DNA of 64,000 bases from Limosilactobacillus reuteri (GTDB taxonomy: Bacteria; Bacillota; Bacilli; Lactobacillales; Lactobacillaceae): the NCBI RefSeq assembly GCF_003072625.1, contig NZ_CP027805.1:742001-806000 (forward strand), given 5' to 3'. Made by a program: the position numbers and the translations under genes. Under the pieces are notes generated by a model, which was given only the letters and a program-made list of their open reading frames with translations, had not been told where the DNA came from and made no database searches. Position 1 is the stretch's first letter. Each line of letters opens with the position of its first letter. Below, piece by piece: positions 26,339-36,745 of this stretch.

Positions 26339-26368
26339 TTTTTTAGCTCCTTTTTTATATTCCCGAAA

Positions 26369-27439
26369 TGTCAATTTAAGTTAGAAAGAAAATAGTTGCT
26401 CATCAGTGACGTAAGACATGAATACTTCATATGGAGTTCGATAGCCTAGTGATTTACGGGGCAGGTTATTTCGCTTACTCATCAGTTGGGTTACCAATTC
26501 ATCAGGAAGATTGCGGAAATCTAGCTGTTTCGTTAAGCCATCCCGGCGTAAAAGACCGTTGTTGTTTTCGTTCAGCCCTCGTTGATTGGGAGCACCAACC
26601 TCGGCAAAGTAAGTGTGAAGGTCAAATTGATTGGCAATCTCGCGCCAGCCGGCGAATTCTTTTCCGTTGTCAAAGGTAATCGATTTGAAGAAGTACCGCG
26701 GGAATTTCCGAAGCCACTGACTTAAGTGTTGGTTAATCGCATCAGCCGTCTTTTCGTGCACATTGAGTATAATTTCGACCTTCGATTGGCGTTCGGTCAG
26801 GGTCATTACCGCCCCTTGGTGCTTTTTGCCTTGGACGGTATCAGCTTCAAGGTGCCCAAATTCAGTGGCATAGTGCGGAAAGTCCTTGGCACGCTCGTGA
26901 ATACTTCGCCCCAATTGGCCAGCCTTCCCGCGGCGCTCGACATAGCCATTCGGGTGCCGCTTACCTCGCATCGGCAAGGAACGGACATCGAAGCCGAACT
27001 GGCCACGTTCAAACATCCGGTAAAGAGTTCGCCGGTTACAACTAATTGGGCGCTCAGCGCGCCCAATAATGGTATCAGGCGTCCACCCCTGGGCAATTTT
27101 GTCGTTGATATAAGTGAGTTCAGCCAGTGACAACTGAGTACGTTTTCGGCCACAACGTTGCTTATTGCGCATATAGTGATCTTGATAATCAGCAATTGAG
27201 GCACCGGTTTCCAGGTAACGATAAACGCGATAAACGGTTTCGGCGCAACGGTTGATCATTTGGGCCACTCGGTACGCTTTAAGCTTTTGCACGAAAGAAT
27301 GGGCGATGATTGTCAGCTCGTTTGTGGTAAGATGGGTGTAAGTCATTTGTGGTTTCCTTTCTTTTGTTTAGGGGTATTCAAAAGTCTACCACAAATGGCT
27401 TTTCTATTTTTCTAACTTATTTTCTAACTTAATTTTACA
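26369..27439 (-). mobile_element. IS30-family element, copy A
   Basis: About 1071 bp. Ends are TGTCAATTTAAGTTAGAAA on the left and, inverted, TGTAAAATTAAGTTAGAAAA on the right; the right end contains a duplicated TTTCTAACTTA. The single transposase gene is intact. Exact end coordinates are estimated from the inverted repeats. Confidence 0.85.
26381..27346 (-). CDS. IS30-family transposase (copy A)
   Basis: A 321-residue IS30-type transposase with an N-terminal HTH (THLTTNELTIIAHSF, YRVAQMINRCAETVYRVYR), a second HTH region (PDTIIGRAERPISCNRRTLYRM) and a DDE domain: HLEADTVQGKKH (first Asp), SITFDNGKEFAGW (second Asp) and NQRGLNENNNGLLRRDG (Glu). The frame is complete. Base use is more GC-rich (frequent CGC, GCC, GGC) than the copy at 35612 and than the surrounding genes, which suggests a recent arrival from a higher-GC lactobacillus. 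Confidence 0.95.
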   Translation of the reverse strand: MTYTHLTTNELTIIAHSFVQKLKAYRVAQMINRCAETVYRVYRYLETGASIADYQDHYMRNKQRCGRKRTQLSLAELTYINDKIAQGWTPDTIIGRAERPISCNRRTLYRMFERGQFGFDVRSLPMRGKRHPNGYVERRGKAGQLGRSIHERAKDFPHYATEFGHLEADTVQGKKHQGAVMTLTERQSKVEIILNVHEKTADAINQHLSQWLRKFPRYFFKSITFDNGKEFAGWREIANQFDLHTYFAEVGAPNQRGLNENNNGLLRRDGLTKQLDFRNLPDELVTQLMSKRNNLPRKSLGYRTPYEVFMSYVTDEQLFSF

Positions 27440-27505
27440 AACGGCGATTTGACAAAATGCTAGCATAAATTTTACTAAATGTACAATTATTTCTAAACAC
27501 TTTCT

Positions 27506-27535
27506 TTGCCTTAATGATGATTTTTCAGATATAAT
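27506..27535 (+). promoter_or_regulatory. uvrC promoter
   Basis: TTGCCT, 18 bp, TATAAT, with a start expected near 27542 and a CGGAGGG ribosome site before the ATG. Confidence 0.7.
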
Positions 27536-27569
27536 ATATTGTTAGATAATTTTTCGGAGGGATTTTGCG

Positions 27570-29381
27570 ATGGCCAGTGAACACTTGGAGCATAAACTAG
27601 CATTGTTACCTGATAAGCCAGGTTGCTACCTGATGAAAAACATTAATGATCAGATAATTTATGTTGGTAAAGCTAAAAATTTAAAGAATCGGGTTCGCTC
27701 TTACTTTAAGAGTAGTCATACCGGTAAAGTAGCTAAAATGGTTTCGGAAGTTGCAGATTTTGAAACTATTGTGACTTCGACTAATAAGGAGTCATTTTTG
27801 CTTGAAATAACGTTGATTCAAAAACATCAACCTTATTTCAATATCAAATTAAAAAAGGGAACCGGTTACCCCTATATAAAAATAACGAATGAGCGGGATC
27901 CACAAATTAAAATTGTTAGTAAAATAAAAAAAGACGGGGGATATTATTTTGGCCCCTATCCTAATGTCTATGCAGCAGAAGAGACAATGCATTTCATTCA
28001 AAAGGTCTACCCATTACGACGGTGTAATGGATATCAAGGACGTCCTTGCTTGTATTATCATATGGGACAATGTTTAGGTGCTTGTTTTGAAGAAGTTTCT
28101 ACAAGTGAGTATAAAGAGCAAATTAAGAAAATTAAGTCATTTTTGAATGGGAACACAGCAACAGTTAAGCAACAGTTAACTAAAGAGATGCAACGAGCAG
28201 CAGAAAATATGGAATTTGAACGAGCAGCTGAAATTCGAGATCAGATTCACTATATTGAAGTGACAGTTGAAAAACAAAAGATTATTTCAAATGATAAGAC
28301 CCCTCGTGATTTATTCAATTTCTATATGGATAAAGGGTGGCTTTCTATTCAAATTTTCTTTATTCGGCAGGCACGGTTAATGAAACGAGAAAAACGCCTA
28401 TTTCCAATTGTTGATACGGCAGTTGAAGAAATGACTAGCTTTATTCTCCAGTTTTATAATCGTCGTAATAATATTTTGCCTCACGAAATTCTCCTTCCCA
28501 AGGGCCTTCCCAATAAGGAAATAAGCGAAATATTAGGAGTGCCGGTTCGGACACCGATTCGTGGTGAAAAGCGAGATCTTTTAGCAATGGCACATGAAAA
28601 TGCTCAGTTGTCTTTAGATGAAAAATTTCGGCTGCTTGAGATGGACCAAAGTAAAACTACTGGTGCGATGAAAGAGATTACGGATGCTCTTGGACTTCCT
28701 GAAGGTCACCGGATTGAAGCATTTGATCATTCTCATATTCAAGGAGCTGATCCTGTTAGTGCAATGGTTGTATTTATTAATGGAGAGCCAGCTAAAAACT
28801 TTTACCGGAAGTATAAATTGAAAACGGTGATTAATCATGCTGACGAAGCTGCCAGTACCCGGGAAGTTATTCGGCGGAGGTATTCGCGTCTCTTAAAAGA
28901 AAACAAGCCAATGCCTGATATGATTTTTATGGATGGTGGGGAAATTCAGATGGACGCGGCTAAAGATATTTTAGAGAATGAACTTGGTCTCGATATTCCT
29001 GTAATAGGGATGGTAAAGAATGATAAACACCAAACGGCTGACTTATTATTCGGGGATGATGACCACCATATTAATTTAAATCCACGTAGCCAAGGCTTTT
29101 ACTTAGTTCAGCGCATTCAAGATGAGGTTCACCGGTTTGCGATTACTTTCCACCGGCGGGTTCATACCAAACATTCTTTGAGTTCGCGGTTGGATGAAAT
29201 TAAAGGAGTAGGGCCGCGGACTCGGACGAAATTACTAAAAAAATATGGATCAATTACCAAAATTGCTCAAGCATCAGTTGATGAAATCCATTCACTAGGG
29301 ATTAATCGACCTACCGCCCAGTTAATCAGGGTTTCATTGCAGAAAAATGCTGAGGTGGCGAAGGGTAGTAGTCATGATTGA
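27570..29381 (+). CDS. uvrC: Excinuclease ABC subunit C
   Basis: Makes both incisions in UvrABC nucleotide excision repair. The 603-residue protein shows the N-terminal GIY-YIG nuclease (PGCYLMKNINDQIIYVGKAK), a Cys cluster (RRCNGYQGRPCLYYHMGQCLGAC, of which C-x-G...C-L-x-Y is typical), the UVR coiled segment (ENMEFERAAEIRDQIHYIE), the RNase H-like 5' nuclease domain (EAFDHSHIQGADPVSAMV, DGGEIQMDAA) and a C-terminal helix-hairpin-helix pair (LDEIKGVGPRTRTKLLKKYG). All parts are present. Confidence 0.98.
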   Translation: MASEHLEHKLALLPDKPGCYLMKNINDQIIYVGKAKNLKNRVRSYFKSSHTGKVAKMVSEVADFETIVTSTNKESFLLEITLIQKHQPYFNIKLKKGTGYPYIKITNERDPQIKIVSKIKKDGGYYFGPYPNVYAAEETMHFIQKVYPLRRCNGYQGRPCLYYHMGQCLGACFEEVSTSEYKEQIKKIKSFLNGNTATVKQQLTKEMQRAAENMEFERAAEIRDQIHYIEVTVEKQKIISNDKTPRDLFNFYMDKGWLSIQIFFIRQARLMKREKRLFPIVDTAVEEMTSFILQFYNRRNNILPHEILLPKGLPNKEISEILGVPVRTPIRGEKRDLLAMAHENAQLSLDEKFRLLEMDQSKTTGAMKEITDALGLPEGHRIEAFDHSHIQGADPVSAMVVFINGEPAKNFYRKYKLKTVINHADEAASTREVIRRRYSRLLKENKPMPDMIFMDGGEIQMDAAKDILENELGLDIPVIGMVKNDKHQTADLLFGDDDHHINLNPRSQGFYLVQRIQDEVHRFAITFHRRVHTKHSLSSRLDEIKGVGPRTRTKLLKKYGSITKIAQASVDEIHSLGINRPTAQLIRVSLQKNAEVAKGSSHD

Positions 29382-29445
29382 GTTTTGACAGGCTTATGAA
29401 TTTTAAATATACTAAATAATAGACTAAAGAACGGAGACAGTCATT

Positions 29446-30762
29446 ATGAATATGTTTGTTGATCAAATAAAAATTGAAGTACATGCAGGTAAGGGTGGCG
29501 ATGGAATGGTAGCATTTCGTCGTGAAAAATATGTTCCTAACGGTGGCCCAGCTGGTGGCGATGGTGGCCGTGGCGGCAGTATCATTTTAAAAGTTGATGA
29601 AGGATTACGGACATTAATGGATTTCCGTTATCACCGAATTTTTAAAGCTAAAAACGGTGGCAATGGGATGAGTAAACAGATGACTGGGCCAAGTGCAGAA
29701 GATACAATTATTGCTGTTCCCCAAGGTACCACTGTTAGGGATCTTGATACTGGCGAGATTATTGGTGATCTCGTTGAAAAGGATCAAGAATTAGTAGTTG
29801 CCAGAGGTGGTCGTGGTGGCCGCGGCAACATTCACTTTGCCAGTGCTAAAAATCCTGCTCCTGAAATTGCGGAAAATGGTGAACCAGGAGAAGATCATTA
29901 CTTGGAATTAGAATTAAAGATGCTTGCTGATGTCGGATTAATTGGTTTTCCTTCTGTTGGAAAGTCAACTTTATTATCAGTAGTAACCGGTGCTAAACCT
30001 AAAATTGCTGCATATGAATTTACGACGTTAACCCCTAATCTTGGAATGGTAATGTTACCGGATGGTCGTGACTTTGCAATGGCCGATATGCCTGGTTTAA
30101 TTGAAGGGGCATCTAAGGGTGTCGGCCTTGGTTTGAAGTTCTTACGACATATTGAACGTACGCGCGTTCTTCTTCACTTAGTTGATATGGGCAGTGAAGA
30201 GCCTCATCAAGCAATTGAACGTTACCGGCAAATTAATAAAGAGCTTGCTAATTACGATCCTGAGTTATTAAAGCGACCACAAATTGTAGTTGCGACGAAG
30301 ATGGATTTGCCAAATTCTGCCGATAACTTAGCCGCTTTTAAAGCTGATTTGGCAGCAGATAAGACTTTAGAAAAGCAGCCAGAGATTTTCCCTATTTCAG
30401 CGGTTACTCATCAAGGTGCTCAACAATTAATGCAATTAACTGCTGATCTCTTAGATAAGACGCCCGCATTTGATAGTGAGAGTCATGATAAAGAATTGGT
30501 CGCTGAATATCGTGCTGCTGCTCCTGACAAGAAAGATGAAGCAGACTTTACCATTACCAAGGATGAAGACGGCACCTGGGTATTGGGCGGTGAAAAACTT
30601 ATTCGGTTATTTAAGATGACTGATTTAACTCATGAAGAAAGTCAATTACGCTTTGCTCGTCAACTTCGCCATATGGGGGTTGATGACGCGTTAAGAGCTA
30701 AAGGTGTGCAAGATGGCGATCTTGTAAGAATTGAAAAATTTGTTTTTGAATTTATTCAATAA
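29446..30762 (+). CDS. obg: GTPase Obg/CgtA
   Basis: An essential GTPase in 50S assembly and stress signalling. The 438-residue protein has the glycine-rich Obg fold (residues 1-158, [26 protein letters not shown]), the G domain with [28 protein letters not shown] and ATKMDLP, and a C-terminal OCT domain ([20 protein letters not shown]) found in Firmicutes members. CGGAGACAG provides the ribosome site. Confidence 0.98.
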   Translation: MNMFVDQIKIEVHAGKGGDGMVAFRREKYVPNGGPAGGDGGRGGSIILKVDEGLRTLMDFRYHRIFKAKNGGNGMSKQMTGPSAEDTIIAVPQGTTVRDLDTGEIIGDLVEKDQELVVARGGRGGRGNIHFASAKNPAPEIAENGEPGEDHYLELELKMLADVGLIGFPSVGKSTLLSVVTGAKPKIAAYEFTTLTPNLGMVMLPDGRDFAMADMPGLIEGASKGVGLGLKFLRHIERTRVLLHLVDMGSEEPHQAIERYRQINKELANYDPELLKRPQIVVATKMDLPNSADNLAAFKADLAADKTLEKQPEIFPISAVTHQGAQQLMQLTADLLDKTPAFDSESHDKELVAEYRAAAPDKKDEADFTITKDEDGTWVLGGEKLIRLFKMTDLTHEESQLRFARQLRHMGVDDALRAKGVQDGDLVRIEKFVFEFIQ

Positions 30763-30794
30763 AATTATACGTAGCAAAGGTAGGAAAAATATAA

Positions 30795-31724
30795 ATGCAA
30801 CTTGAATTTTTGGGAACAGGCGCTGGTTCCCCAAGTAAGCAACGTAATGTAGCAAGTGTTGCATTGCGGTTGTTAGAAGAACGAAACGCAATTTGGCTAT
30901 TTGATGTGGGAGAAGCTACTCAACATCAAATTCTCAATACGACAATTAGGCCACGAAAGATAGAAAAAATCTTTATTACTCACTTGCATGGTGATCATAT
31001 CTTTGGTTTACCTGGTTTACTAAGTTCCCGCTCTTTTCAAGGAGGAATCGAACCATTGACGATCTATGGACCAGTAGGAATAAAGCGGTATGTTCAGACT
31101 TCTTTGCAAGTAAGTGAGTCACGCCTCGGTTATCCTTTGCACTTTGTTGAAATAACAGATGACGGGGAACTATTTAATGATCATGGTTTTAGAGTGATTG
31201 CACGAAAGTTGGATCATAAAATCGCTTGTTTTGGATATCGGATTGAAGAAGCGGATCATCCAGGAGAATTACAAGTTGAGAAATTACGAGAACAAAAAGT
31301 ACCATCAGGACCAATTTACGGCCAATTAAAAGCTGGAAAAAAGGTTACCCTTCCAGATGGTCGAGTATTAGATGGTCATGACTTTATTGGTACCCCCCAA
31401 CCTGGACGTATTGTTGCAATTCTAGGTGATACTAGACAAACGAAGAATGCAATTCTGTTGGCGCAAAATGCAGATGTATTAGTGCATGAAAGTACTTTTG
31501 CTAAAGATGAGACAAAGATGGCACACAATTATTACCATTCAACCAGTAAACAAGCAGCTGAAATTGCGAAAAAAGCTGGTGTTAAAAAATTATTGTTAAA
31601 TCATATTTCAGCACGATACACTGGTAAAGCAGCCTATCAATTGGCATATCAAGTTCGTAATATTATTCCTGACACTCGAGTTGTTAATGATTTTGATGTA
31701 ATTGATATTCCGTTCAAAAAATGA
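30795..31724 (+). CDS. rnz: Ribonuclease Z
   Basis: A zinc-dependent endonuclease that matures tRNA 3' ends lacking an encoded CCA; the tRNA-Ser gene in this window is such a substrate. The 309-residue protein begins [21 protein letters not shown] and contains the metal motif [17 protein letters not shown], plus [18 protein letters not shown] and [11 protein letters not shown]. The flexible-arm region [16 protein letters not shown] is present. This is the long-arm bacterial type. It overlaps the upstream extension of the next gene but not its chosen start. Confidence 0.97.
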   Translation: MQLEFLGTGAGSPSKQRNVASVALRLLEERNAIWLFDVGEATQHQILNTTIRPRKIEKIFITHLHGDHIFGLPGLLSSRSFQGGIEPLTIYGPVGIKRYVQTSLQVSESRLGYPLHFVEITDDGELFNDHGFRVIARKLDHKIACFGYRIEEADHPGELQVEKLREQKVPSGPIYGQLKAGKKVTLPDGRVLDGHDFIGTPQPGRIVAILGDTRQTKNAILLAQNADVLVHESTFAKDETKMAHNYYHSTSKQAAEIAKKAGVKKLLLNHISARYTGKAAYQLAYQVRNIIPDTRVVNDFDVIDIPFKK

Positions 31725-31740
31725 AAAGAGATGGCAAAAG

Positions 31741-32574
31741 ATGCTGAGAAGAGTAAAGACGTTACGTTTTCTGCGAAATGAAGTTGTATTAATTACTGGT
31801 GGTTCAAGTGGAATCGGCAAAGAGTTGGCTTTTGAGGCAGCTCGTCGCGGCGCAATTGTTGTTGTTGCTTCTCGTAATCTTGAGAAGTTGCAAGAGGTAG
31901 CTAAAAAATGTCTGATTTTATCAGGTCGGCCAGCATTTGCTTATCAATTAGATGTCACCGACCCTGATCAGATTGATGATGTGCTCTCAAAGGTTCAGCA
32001 TGAAGTAGGAGGAATCGATGTATTAATTAATTCTGCTGGGCTTGGTGACTTTATTCATGTAGTTAAGGAATCTTACAGCTCGATGGAAAAAATGGTCCAT
32101 ACAAATCTTTTAGCTTTAATGTATATTAGCCGGTGTGTTGCTAAACAAATGATGGATCAAGGGTATGGTGCCATTATTAATATGGGTTCGTTAGCTGGTA
32201 AACTGCCTACACCAAATAGCGCTGTATATTCAGCAACAAAAGCTGGAGTGATTCAGTTTGATAATGTTTTGCGAATGGAAGTTGCTGATTATGGTGTCCA
32301 AGTGTTGACAGTTAATCCTGGTCCAATTGATACACCTTTCTTTGATAAAGCAGACAATGACTATACTTATCGGGCTCATTTACCAAAGTGGATGTTTATC
32401 TCTCCTGAAGACTTAGCTCGACGAATTTGGAATAATGTTGGGTACAAAACAAGGGAAATTAATGTTCCAGGATATGTGGCTTATCTTGGTTGGGCTTATC
32501 AAGTTATTCCCGGTTTAGGTGACTGGGCAATTAAGAAATTTTTTGATTTCCAACAAGATAAGAAGAACTTATAA
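31741..32574 (+). CDS. Short-chain dehydrogenase/reductase
   Basis: A 277-residue NAD(P)-dependent SDR. The cofactor motif TGGSSGIGKELAFEAARRGA is near the N-terminus, NSAGLGD corresponds to the NAG motif, and the catalytic set is Ser in NMGSLAGK, with YSATKAG. A hydrophobic C-terminal stretch (GYVAYLGWAYQVIPGLGDWAIKKF) suggests membrane association. It resembles the YqjQ/DltE-like group linked to rnz in Firmicutes. ATG 31741 is selected; AGAG lies upstream. Substrate unknown. Confidence 0.9.
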   Translation: MLRRVKTLRFLRNEVVLITGGSSGIGKELAFEAARRGAIVVVASRNLEKLQEVAKKCLILSGRPAFAYQLDVTDPDQIDDVLSKVQHEVGGIDVLINSAGLGDFIHVVKESYSSMEKMVHTNLLALMYISRCVAKQMMDQGYGAIINMGSLAGKLPTPNSAVYSATKAGVIQFDNVLRMEVADYGVQVLTVNPGPIDTPFFDKADNDYTYRAHLPKWMFISPEDLARRIWNNVGYKTREINVPGYVAYLGWAYQVIPGLGDWAIKKFFDFQQDKKNL

Positions 32575-32630
32575 TATGCTTCTCTGGGGATTACAGAATT
32601 TAGAAACTCCTTTCAAAAAAGGGAAAATAA

Positions 32631-32658
32631 AAGAGACTGAGTTTATCCCAGCCTCTTG
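32631..32658 (+). terminator. Short hairpin before recJ
   Basis: AAGAGACTGAG pairs with mismatches with CCCAGCCTCTT around TTTAT, followed by TTGTTTAATTTT. It is a weak relative of the GAGGCTGGGAG hairpins. Confidence 0.5.
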
Positions 32659-32693
32659 TTTAATTTTGGCGTTGAAATGGTGGTTAATTTTAA

Positions 32694-35021
32694 ATGATTG
32701 ATGCAAAGTTTAAGTGGAGAATTGCCGATAATGCTTCCTCAGCAATTGTTGATAATCTTGAAAAAGAGTTAGGAATTTCTAGAATATTAGCAACCTTATT
32801 AGCTCAGCAAGGAATCGATTCAACCGAACAGGCAAAAAAATTCTTTGAACCATCGCTGGAAGAGATCTATGATCCAAACTTATTGCATGATATGGATAAA
32901 GCAGTTGAGCGAATTGAGCAAGCAGTCGAAAAGCAAGAACAAATTACTATTTATGGTGATTATGATGCAGATGGAATTACTAGTACATCCTTAATGTATG
33001 AAACGTTATTATCCATCGGCGCTAATGTTAATTATTATGTGCCAAATCGCTTTACAGATGGATACGGGCCCAACATGGATGCTTATCAACGTCTTATTGA
33101 TAAGGGTACCCAGCTTTTTATTACAGTAGATAATGGCGTTAGTGGAAAAAATGTTATTGATAAGGTAATGCAAGCAGGAATAGATGTTGTAATTACTGAC
33201 CACCATGAGTTACCAGCTGACTTGCCTAATGCTGTTGCGATCGTTCACCCTCGCTATCCGGGGAGTAATTATCCTTTTCCTGATTTGTCAGGAGTTGGTG
33301 TTGCATTTAAGGTAGCTTGGGCTTTAACTGGTGAGTTTCCTATTGAAGAACTAGACTTAGTTGCAATTGGTGAAATAGCTGATGTAGTAAATGTTACGGA
33401 CGAAAATCACGTGTTAATTTCCTATGGTATTCAGCAATTACGGCAGGGGATGCGTCCCGGGTTAGCAGCTTTAATGAAATTGGCCGATATTAAAGCTAAC
33501 AATCTAACTGATCAGGATATTGGCTTTGGCATTGCACCACGGTTAAATGCACTTGGCCGAATTGCTGATGCTAATGATGGAGTTAAGTTGCTGACGAGTT
33601 TAGATGAGGATGAGACACAAAAATTAGCTAAAGAGGTAGATCAGGCAAATAAAGAACGGCAGAACCTAGTTGCTGATATTATGAAAGAGGCAGAAAAGCA
33701 AGTCAAGAGTTCAGCTAACCAGCAGAAAAGAACCCTATTAATTATTGGAAAAAGTTGGCATCAAGGCGTATTAGGAATTGTTGCTAGTCGGATTATGAAT
33801 GAGACCGGAAAGCCAACAATTATCGCATCAACTGATCAAAGTAATCCGACCTTAATAAAAGGATCTGGTAGAAGCATTGACAGTTTTAACCTGTTTAATG
33901 CCTTAGAGGCTCATCGTGAACTATTTACGACATTTGGCGGACACCCTGCTGCTTGTGGCCTTTCTTTTGATCAGAAAAATATTGTACCTCTGCAAATAGC
34001 CTTGGAAGAAGAAGCAGTTAAACAAAAATTTGATCCAACGGTAAAGCAACCTCTTCCAATCGCAATGAAACTTGCGCCAACTGATGTTACCCAACAGTTA
34101 TATAACGATATTCAACGGGGTGCTCCATTTGGTCCAGGAAATATGGAACCGGTTTTTGAATTAAATAACGTTAAAGTTGTCGATGTCAAAACAATGGGCC
34201 AGGAACACCAGCATTTAAAATTTTCAATTGTAAGTGATAAAGAAAATCTAACAGTCGTCGCTTTTGGTCAAGGAAATTTGGCAACACTATTATCTGCGCC
34301 GACCGGACAAATTAATTTAGCCGTTAAAGTTAGTCTTAATGAGTGGCGTGGTAAAAAAAGTGTCCAACTGATGTTAGAAGATCTCCAAATTAATGGAACG
34401 GTAATTATTGATGAACGAACGAATAAACTAACTCCTCAGCTTTTTAGTTCTTCAGATTATTACATTGTAAGAGAGCCAAGATTGCGAGAAAATATTGCTC
34501 CCCATGTGACTCCTGGCTATACTTTATCGATCGAAGAAGCAATTAAGACTGATTTTTCTGGGCAACAAGTAACGCTGGTTGACTGTCCGTCGAGTGAAGA
34601 AATGTTAAAACAGATTTTTGCACAGGATGAAGGAGAGCCGGCAACTATTCGCTTATTACTTTATCAGCGAAAAAGTGCCTATTTAGCTGGACTTCCAACA
34701 CGGAATGATTTTGCACAGCTTTATCGATTTATTTATAAGCAAAAAGAATTAAAATGGCCAATGCAAGCTAAAGCAGTTAGCAATCATTTAAAGATTAATA
34801 TGGATCGATTAAATCTAATGATTCAAGTGTTTTCTGAAGCAGGATTTGTTACAATAAAGGATGACGTGTTAAAGTTTAATGAGCCAACTAATAAGACTGA
34901 TTTAACGCAAACTAAACGTTATCAAAAACAATTAGCACAATACAAAGTTGAACAACAGTTGCTTTTTAATGATGTGGCAACGGTTGCTAAATGGCTATTG
35001 GAATATATAAATTTAGAGTAA
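32694..35021 (+). CDS. recJ: Single-stranded-DNA-specific exonuclease RecJ
   Basis: A 5'-3' exonuclease of recombination and mismatch repair. The 775-residue protein has the DHH domain with [17 protein letters not shown] (motif I), TVDNG, TDHHELP (motif III) and VHPRYP, and the DHHA1 domain with [13 protein letters not shown] and [14 protein letters not shown] nucleic-acid-binding OB domain follows ([20 protein letters not shown]), then a C-terminal extension of about 200 residues typical of Firmicutes RecJ. It starts ATG 32694 with no strong ribosome site in view. apt is 16 bp downstream. Confidence 0.96.
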   Translation: MIDAKFKWRIADNASSAIVDNLEKELGISRILATLLAQQGIDSTEQAKKFFEPSLEEIYDPNLLHDMDKAVERIEQAVEKQEQITIYGDYDADGITSTSLMYETLLSIGANVNYYVPNRFTDGYGPNMDAYQRLIDKGTQLFITVDNGVSGKNVIDKVMQAGIDVVITDHHELPADLPNAVAIVHPRYPGSNYPFPDLSGVGVAFKVAWALTGEFPIEELDLVAIGEIADVVNVTDENHVLISYGIQQLRQGMRPGLAALMKLADIKANNLTDQDIGFGIAPRLNALGRIADANDGVKLLTSLDEDETQKLAKEVDQANKERQNLVADIMKEAEKQVKSSANQQKRTLLIIGKSWHQGVLGIVASRIMNETGKPTIIASTDQSNPTLIKGSGRSIDSFNLFNALEAHRELFTTFGGHPAACGLSFDQKNIVPLQIALEEEAVKQKFDPTVKQPLPIAMKLAPTDVTQQLYNDIQRGAPFGPGNMEPVFELNNVKVVDVKTMGQEHQHLKFSIVSDKENLTVVAFGQGNLATLLSAPTGQINLAVKVSLNEWRGKKSVQLMLEDLQINGTVIIDERTNKLTPQLFSSSDYYIVREPRLRENIAPHVTPGYTLSIEEAIKTDFSGQQVTLVDCPSSEEMLKQIFAQDEGEPATIRLLLYQRKSAYLAGLPTRNDFAQLYRFIYKQKELKWPMQAKAVSNHLKINMDRLNLMIQVFSEAGFVTIKDDVLKFNEPTNKTDLTQTKRYQKQLAQYKVEQQLLFNDVATVAKWLLEYINLE

Positions 35022-35037
35022 GGAGACTATTTATCTC

Positions 35038-35556
35038 ATGGCTTTAGACCTTTATAAATACGTAGCTAGTGTTCCTGATTATCCAGAAAAGGGTGTTATT
35101 TTTCGGGATATTTTACCCTTAATGGCTGACGGAGCTGCATTTAAGCAAGCTACTGACGAATTAGTTGATTATGCTAAGGATAAAAAGGTAGATATGGTAG
35201 TAGGACCAGAAGCGCGAGGCTTTATTGTTGGATGTCCTATTGCTCGTGAATTGGGTGTTGGATTTGCTCCGGCACGGAAAAAAGGTAAGTTGCCAAGAAA
35301 AGCAATTAGTGCATCTTATGACTTAGAATATGGAACAGCTACCTTGCAAATGGAAGCCGATGCAATTAAACCAGGACAACGAGTTCTTGTTGTGGATGAT
35401 CTTTTAGCTACAGGTGGAACAATCTCCGCAACAATTGATATGGTTGAACAAATGGGTGGTATTGTTGTTGGCTGTGCGTTCTTAATCGAATTAAAAGATC
35501 TTCATGGTCGTGATAAACTTAAAGATTACGATATGAAGGCATTAATGGAATTTTAA
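35038..35556 (+). CDS. apt: Adenine phosphoribosyltransferase
   Basis: Salvages adenine with PRPP to give AMP. The 172-residue protein begins [23 protein letters not shown] and shows [14 protein letters not shown] and the PRPP-binding loop [27 protein letters not shown] is the ribosome site. recJ-apt is a conserved Firmicutes pair. Confidence 0.97.
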   Translation: MALDLYKYVASVPDYPEKGVIFRDILPLMADGAAFKQATDELVDYAKDKKVDMVVGPEARGFIVGCPIARELGVGFAPARKKGKLPRKAISASYDLEYGTATLQMEADAIKPGQRVLVVDDLLATGGTISATIDMVEQMGGIVVGCAFLIELKDLHGRDKLKDYDMKALMEF

Positions 35557-35564
35557 TTAGGAGG

Positions 35565-35590
35565 AGGCTGGGGATACTAGCCTTTTTTCT
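35565..35590 (+). terminator. apt terminator
   Basis: AGGCTGGGGATACTAGCCTTTTTTC: AGGCT pairs with AGCCT, with a T run. The hairpin is short but well placed. Confidence 0.65.
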
Positions 35591-35599
35591 TTCCTGAAA

Positions 35600-36661
35600 T
35601 GTCAATTTAAATTAGAAAAAAGGTGAAAGTTGTTCTTCTGTGACATGACTCAAGAATACTTCTAATGGTGTACGATAATTAAGAGATTTTCGTGGGATAT
35701 TGTTGCGACGATGCATTAGCTGAGTGACTAGTTCGTCTGGTAAATCGCGAAAATCTAGCTTTTTACTAAGACCATCACGACGCAAGAGGCCGTTATTATT
35801 TTCGTTTAGCCCTCGTTGATTGGGAGCACCGACTTCCGCAAAATAGGTGTGAAGATCATACTTATTGGCTATTTCTCGCCATCCAGCAAATTCTTTCCCG
35901 TTATCAAAAGTAATTGATTTAACAAAGTGACGTGGCAGTTTAGCGAGCCATTGATCAAGCTGGCAATTCACTGCTTCGTCTGTTTTATGATGAATATTAA
36001 GGACAATCATTACTTTGGATTGTCGCTCTACTAGCGTCATTACCGCTCCGCGGTGAGCTTTACCTTGAACTGTATCAGCTTCAAAGTGCCCAAATTCATG
36101 TTGGTAATGCGGAAAATCACGATATCGTTGATAGATACTGCGTCCTAATTGGCCAGCTTTACCACGACGTTCCACATAGCCATTGGGATGGCGTTTTCCT
36201 TTCATCGGTAGCTGTTTAACGGGAAAGCCATACTGATTGCGGGCAAACATGCGATAAAGGGTGCGTATACTGCAGCTAATTGGGTGTTCATGACGACCAA
36301 TAATAGTATCAGGAGTCCAACCCGCCTTGATTTGCGCATGGATATAGTTAACTTCGATAGTTGGCAGTTGGGTCTGCTTCCGACCACAACGACGCTTATG
36401 ACGCTGATAAGTCTGAAGATATTGGTCGATGGTTTTACCGTCATTGAGGAAACGATAAACACGATAGATGGTTTCTTGACTACGCTGAAGTAATTTAGCA
36501 GCCCGATAAGCTTTAGTACCTTGATACCAAAAATCAGCTATGAGAGTTAATTCACGTGTGGTAAGATGTTTATAGGTCATTTGTGATTGCCTTTCTTTTG
36601 ATTAGGGATATTCAAAAGTCTATCACAAATGGCTTTTTATTTTTTCTAACTTAATTTTACA
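35600..36661 (-). mobile_element. IS30-family element, copy B
   Basis: About 1062 bp, with ends TGTCAATTTAAATTAGAAAA and, inverted, TGTAAAATTAAGTTAGAAAA. It is the same family as copy A but clearly diverged and more AT-rich. The transposase frame is intact. End coordinates are estimated from the repeats. Confidence 0.85.
35612..36580 (-). CDS. IS30-family transposase (copy B)
   Basis: A 322-residue IS30 transposase with the same domains as the copy at 26381: HTH (TRELTLIADFWYQGTKAYRA), PDTIIGRHEHPISCSIRTLYRM, and a DDE core HFEADTVQGKAH, SITFDNGKEFAGW, NQRGLNENNNGLLRRDG. Many positions differ from copy A, especially in the N-terminal third and codon third positions, so the two elements entered or diverged separately. 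The frame is complete and may be active. Confidence 0.95.
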   Translation of the reverse strand: MTYKHLTTRELTLIADFWYQGTKAYRAAKLLQRSQETIYRVYRFLNDGKTIDQYLQTYQRHKRRCGRKQTQLPTIEVNYIHAQIKAGWTPDTIIGRHEHPISCSIRTLYRMFARNQYGFPVKQLPMKGKRHPNGYVERRGKAGQLGRSIYQRYRDFPHYQHEFGHFEADTVQGKAHRGAVMTLVERQSKVMIVLNIHHKTDEAVNCQLDQWLAKLPRHFVKSITFDNGKEFAGWREIANKYDLHTYFAEVGAPNQRGLNENNNGLLRRDGLSKKLDFRDLPDELVTQLMHRRNNIPRKSLNYRTPLEVFLSHVTEEQLSPFF

Positions 36662-36683
36662 AACGACGTTTTTAAATTATAGT
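36656..36683 (+). promoter_or_regulatory. Possible hybrid promoter from the IS30 copy B end
   Basis: TTTACA, inside the terminal repeat of the IS30 element, then 16 bp, TATAGT in adjacent chromosomal sequence. A perfect palindrome TTGTATATATACAA (36683-36696) overlaps the last base of the -10. The IS end may drive the gene at 36746. Inferred only. Confidence 0.45.
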
Positions 36684-36745
36684 TGTATATATACAATGAA
36701 TGCGGGACAATAACATTACTTTGATAAAAAGGAGCCAGTTAATTT

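Noticed and set aside
26431..27130. Two + strand frames within IS30 copy A
   Set aside because: They are shadows of the transposase made possible by the element's GC-rich codons.
36683..36696. TTGTATATATACAA as a stand-alone named operator
   Set aside because: It is an AT-rich palindrome that could arise by chance, with no adjacent regulator gene; reported only as part of the hybrid-promoter observation.
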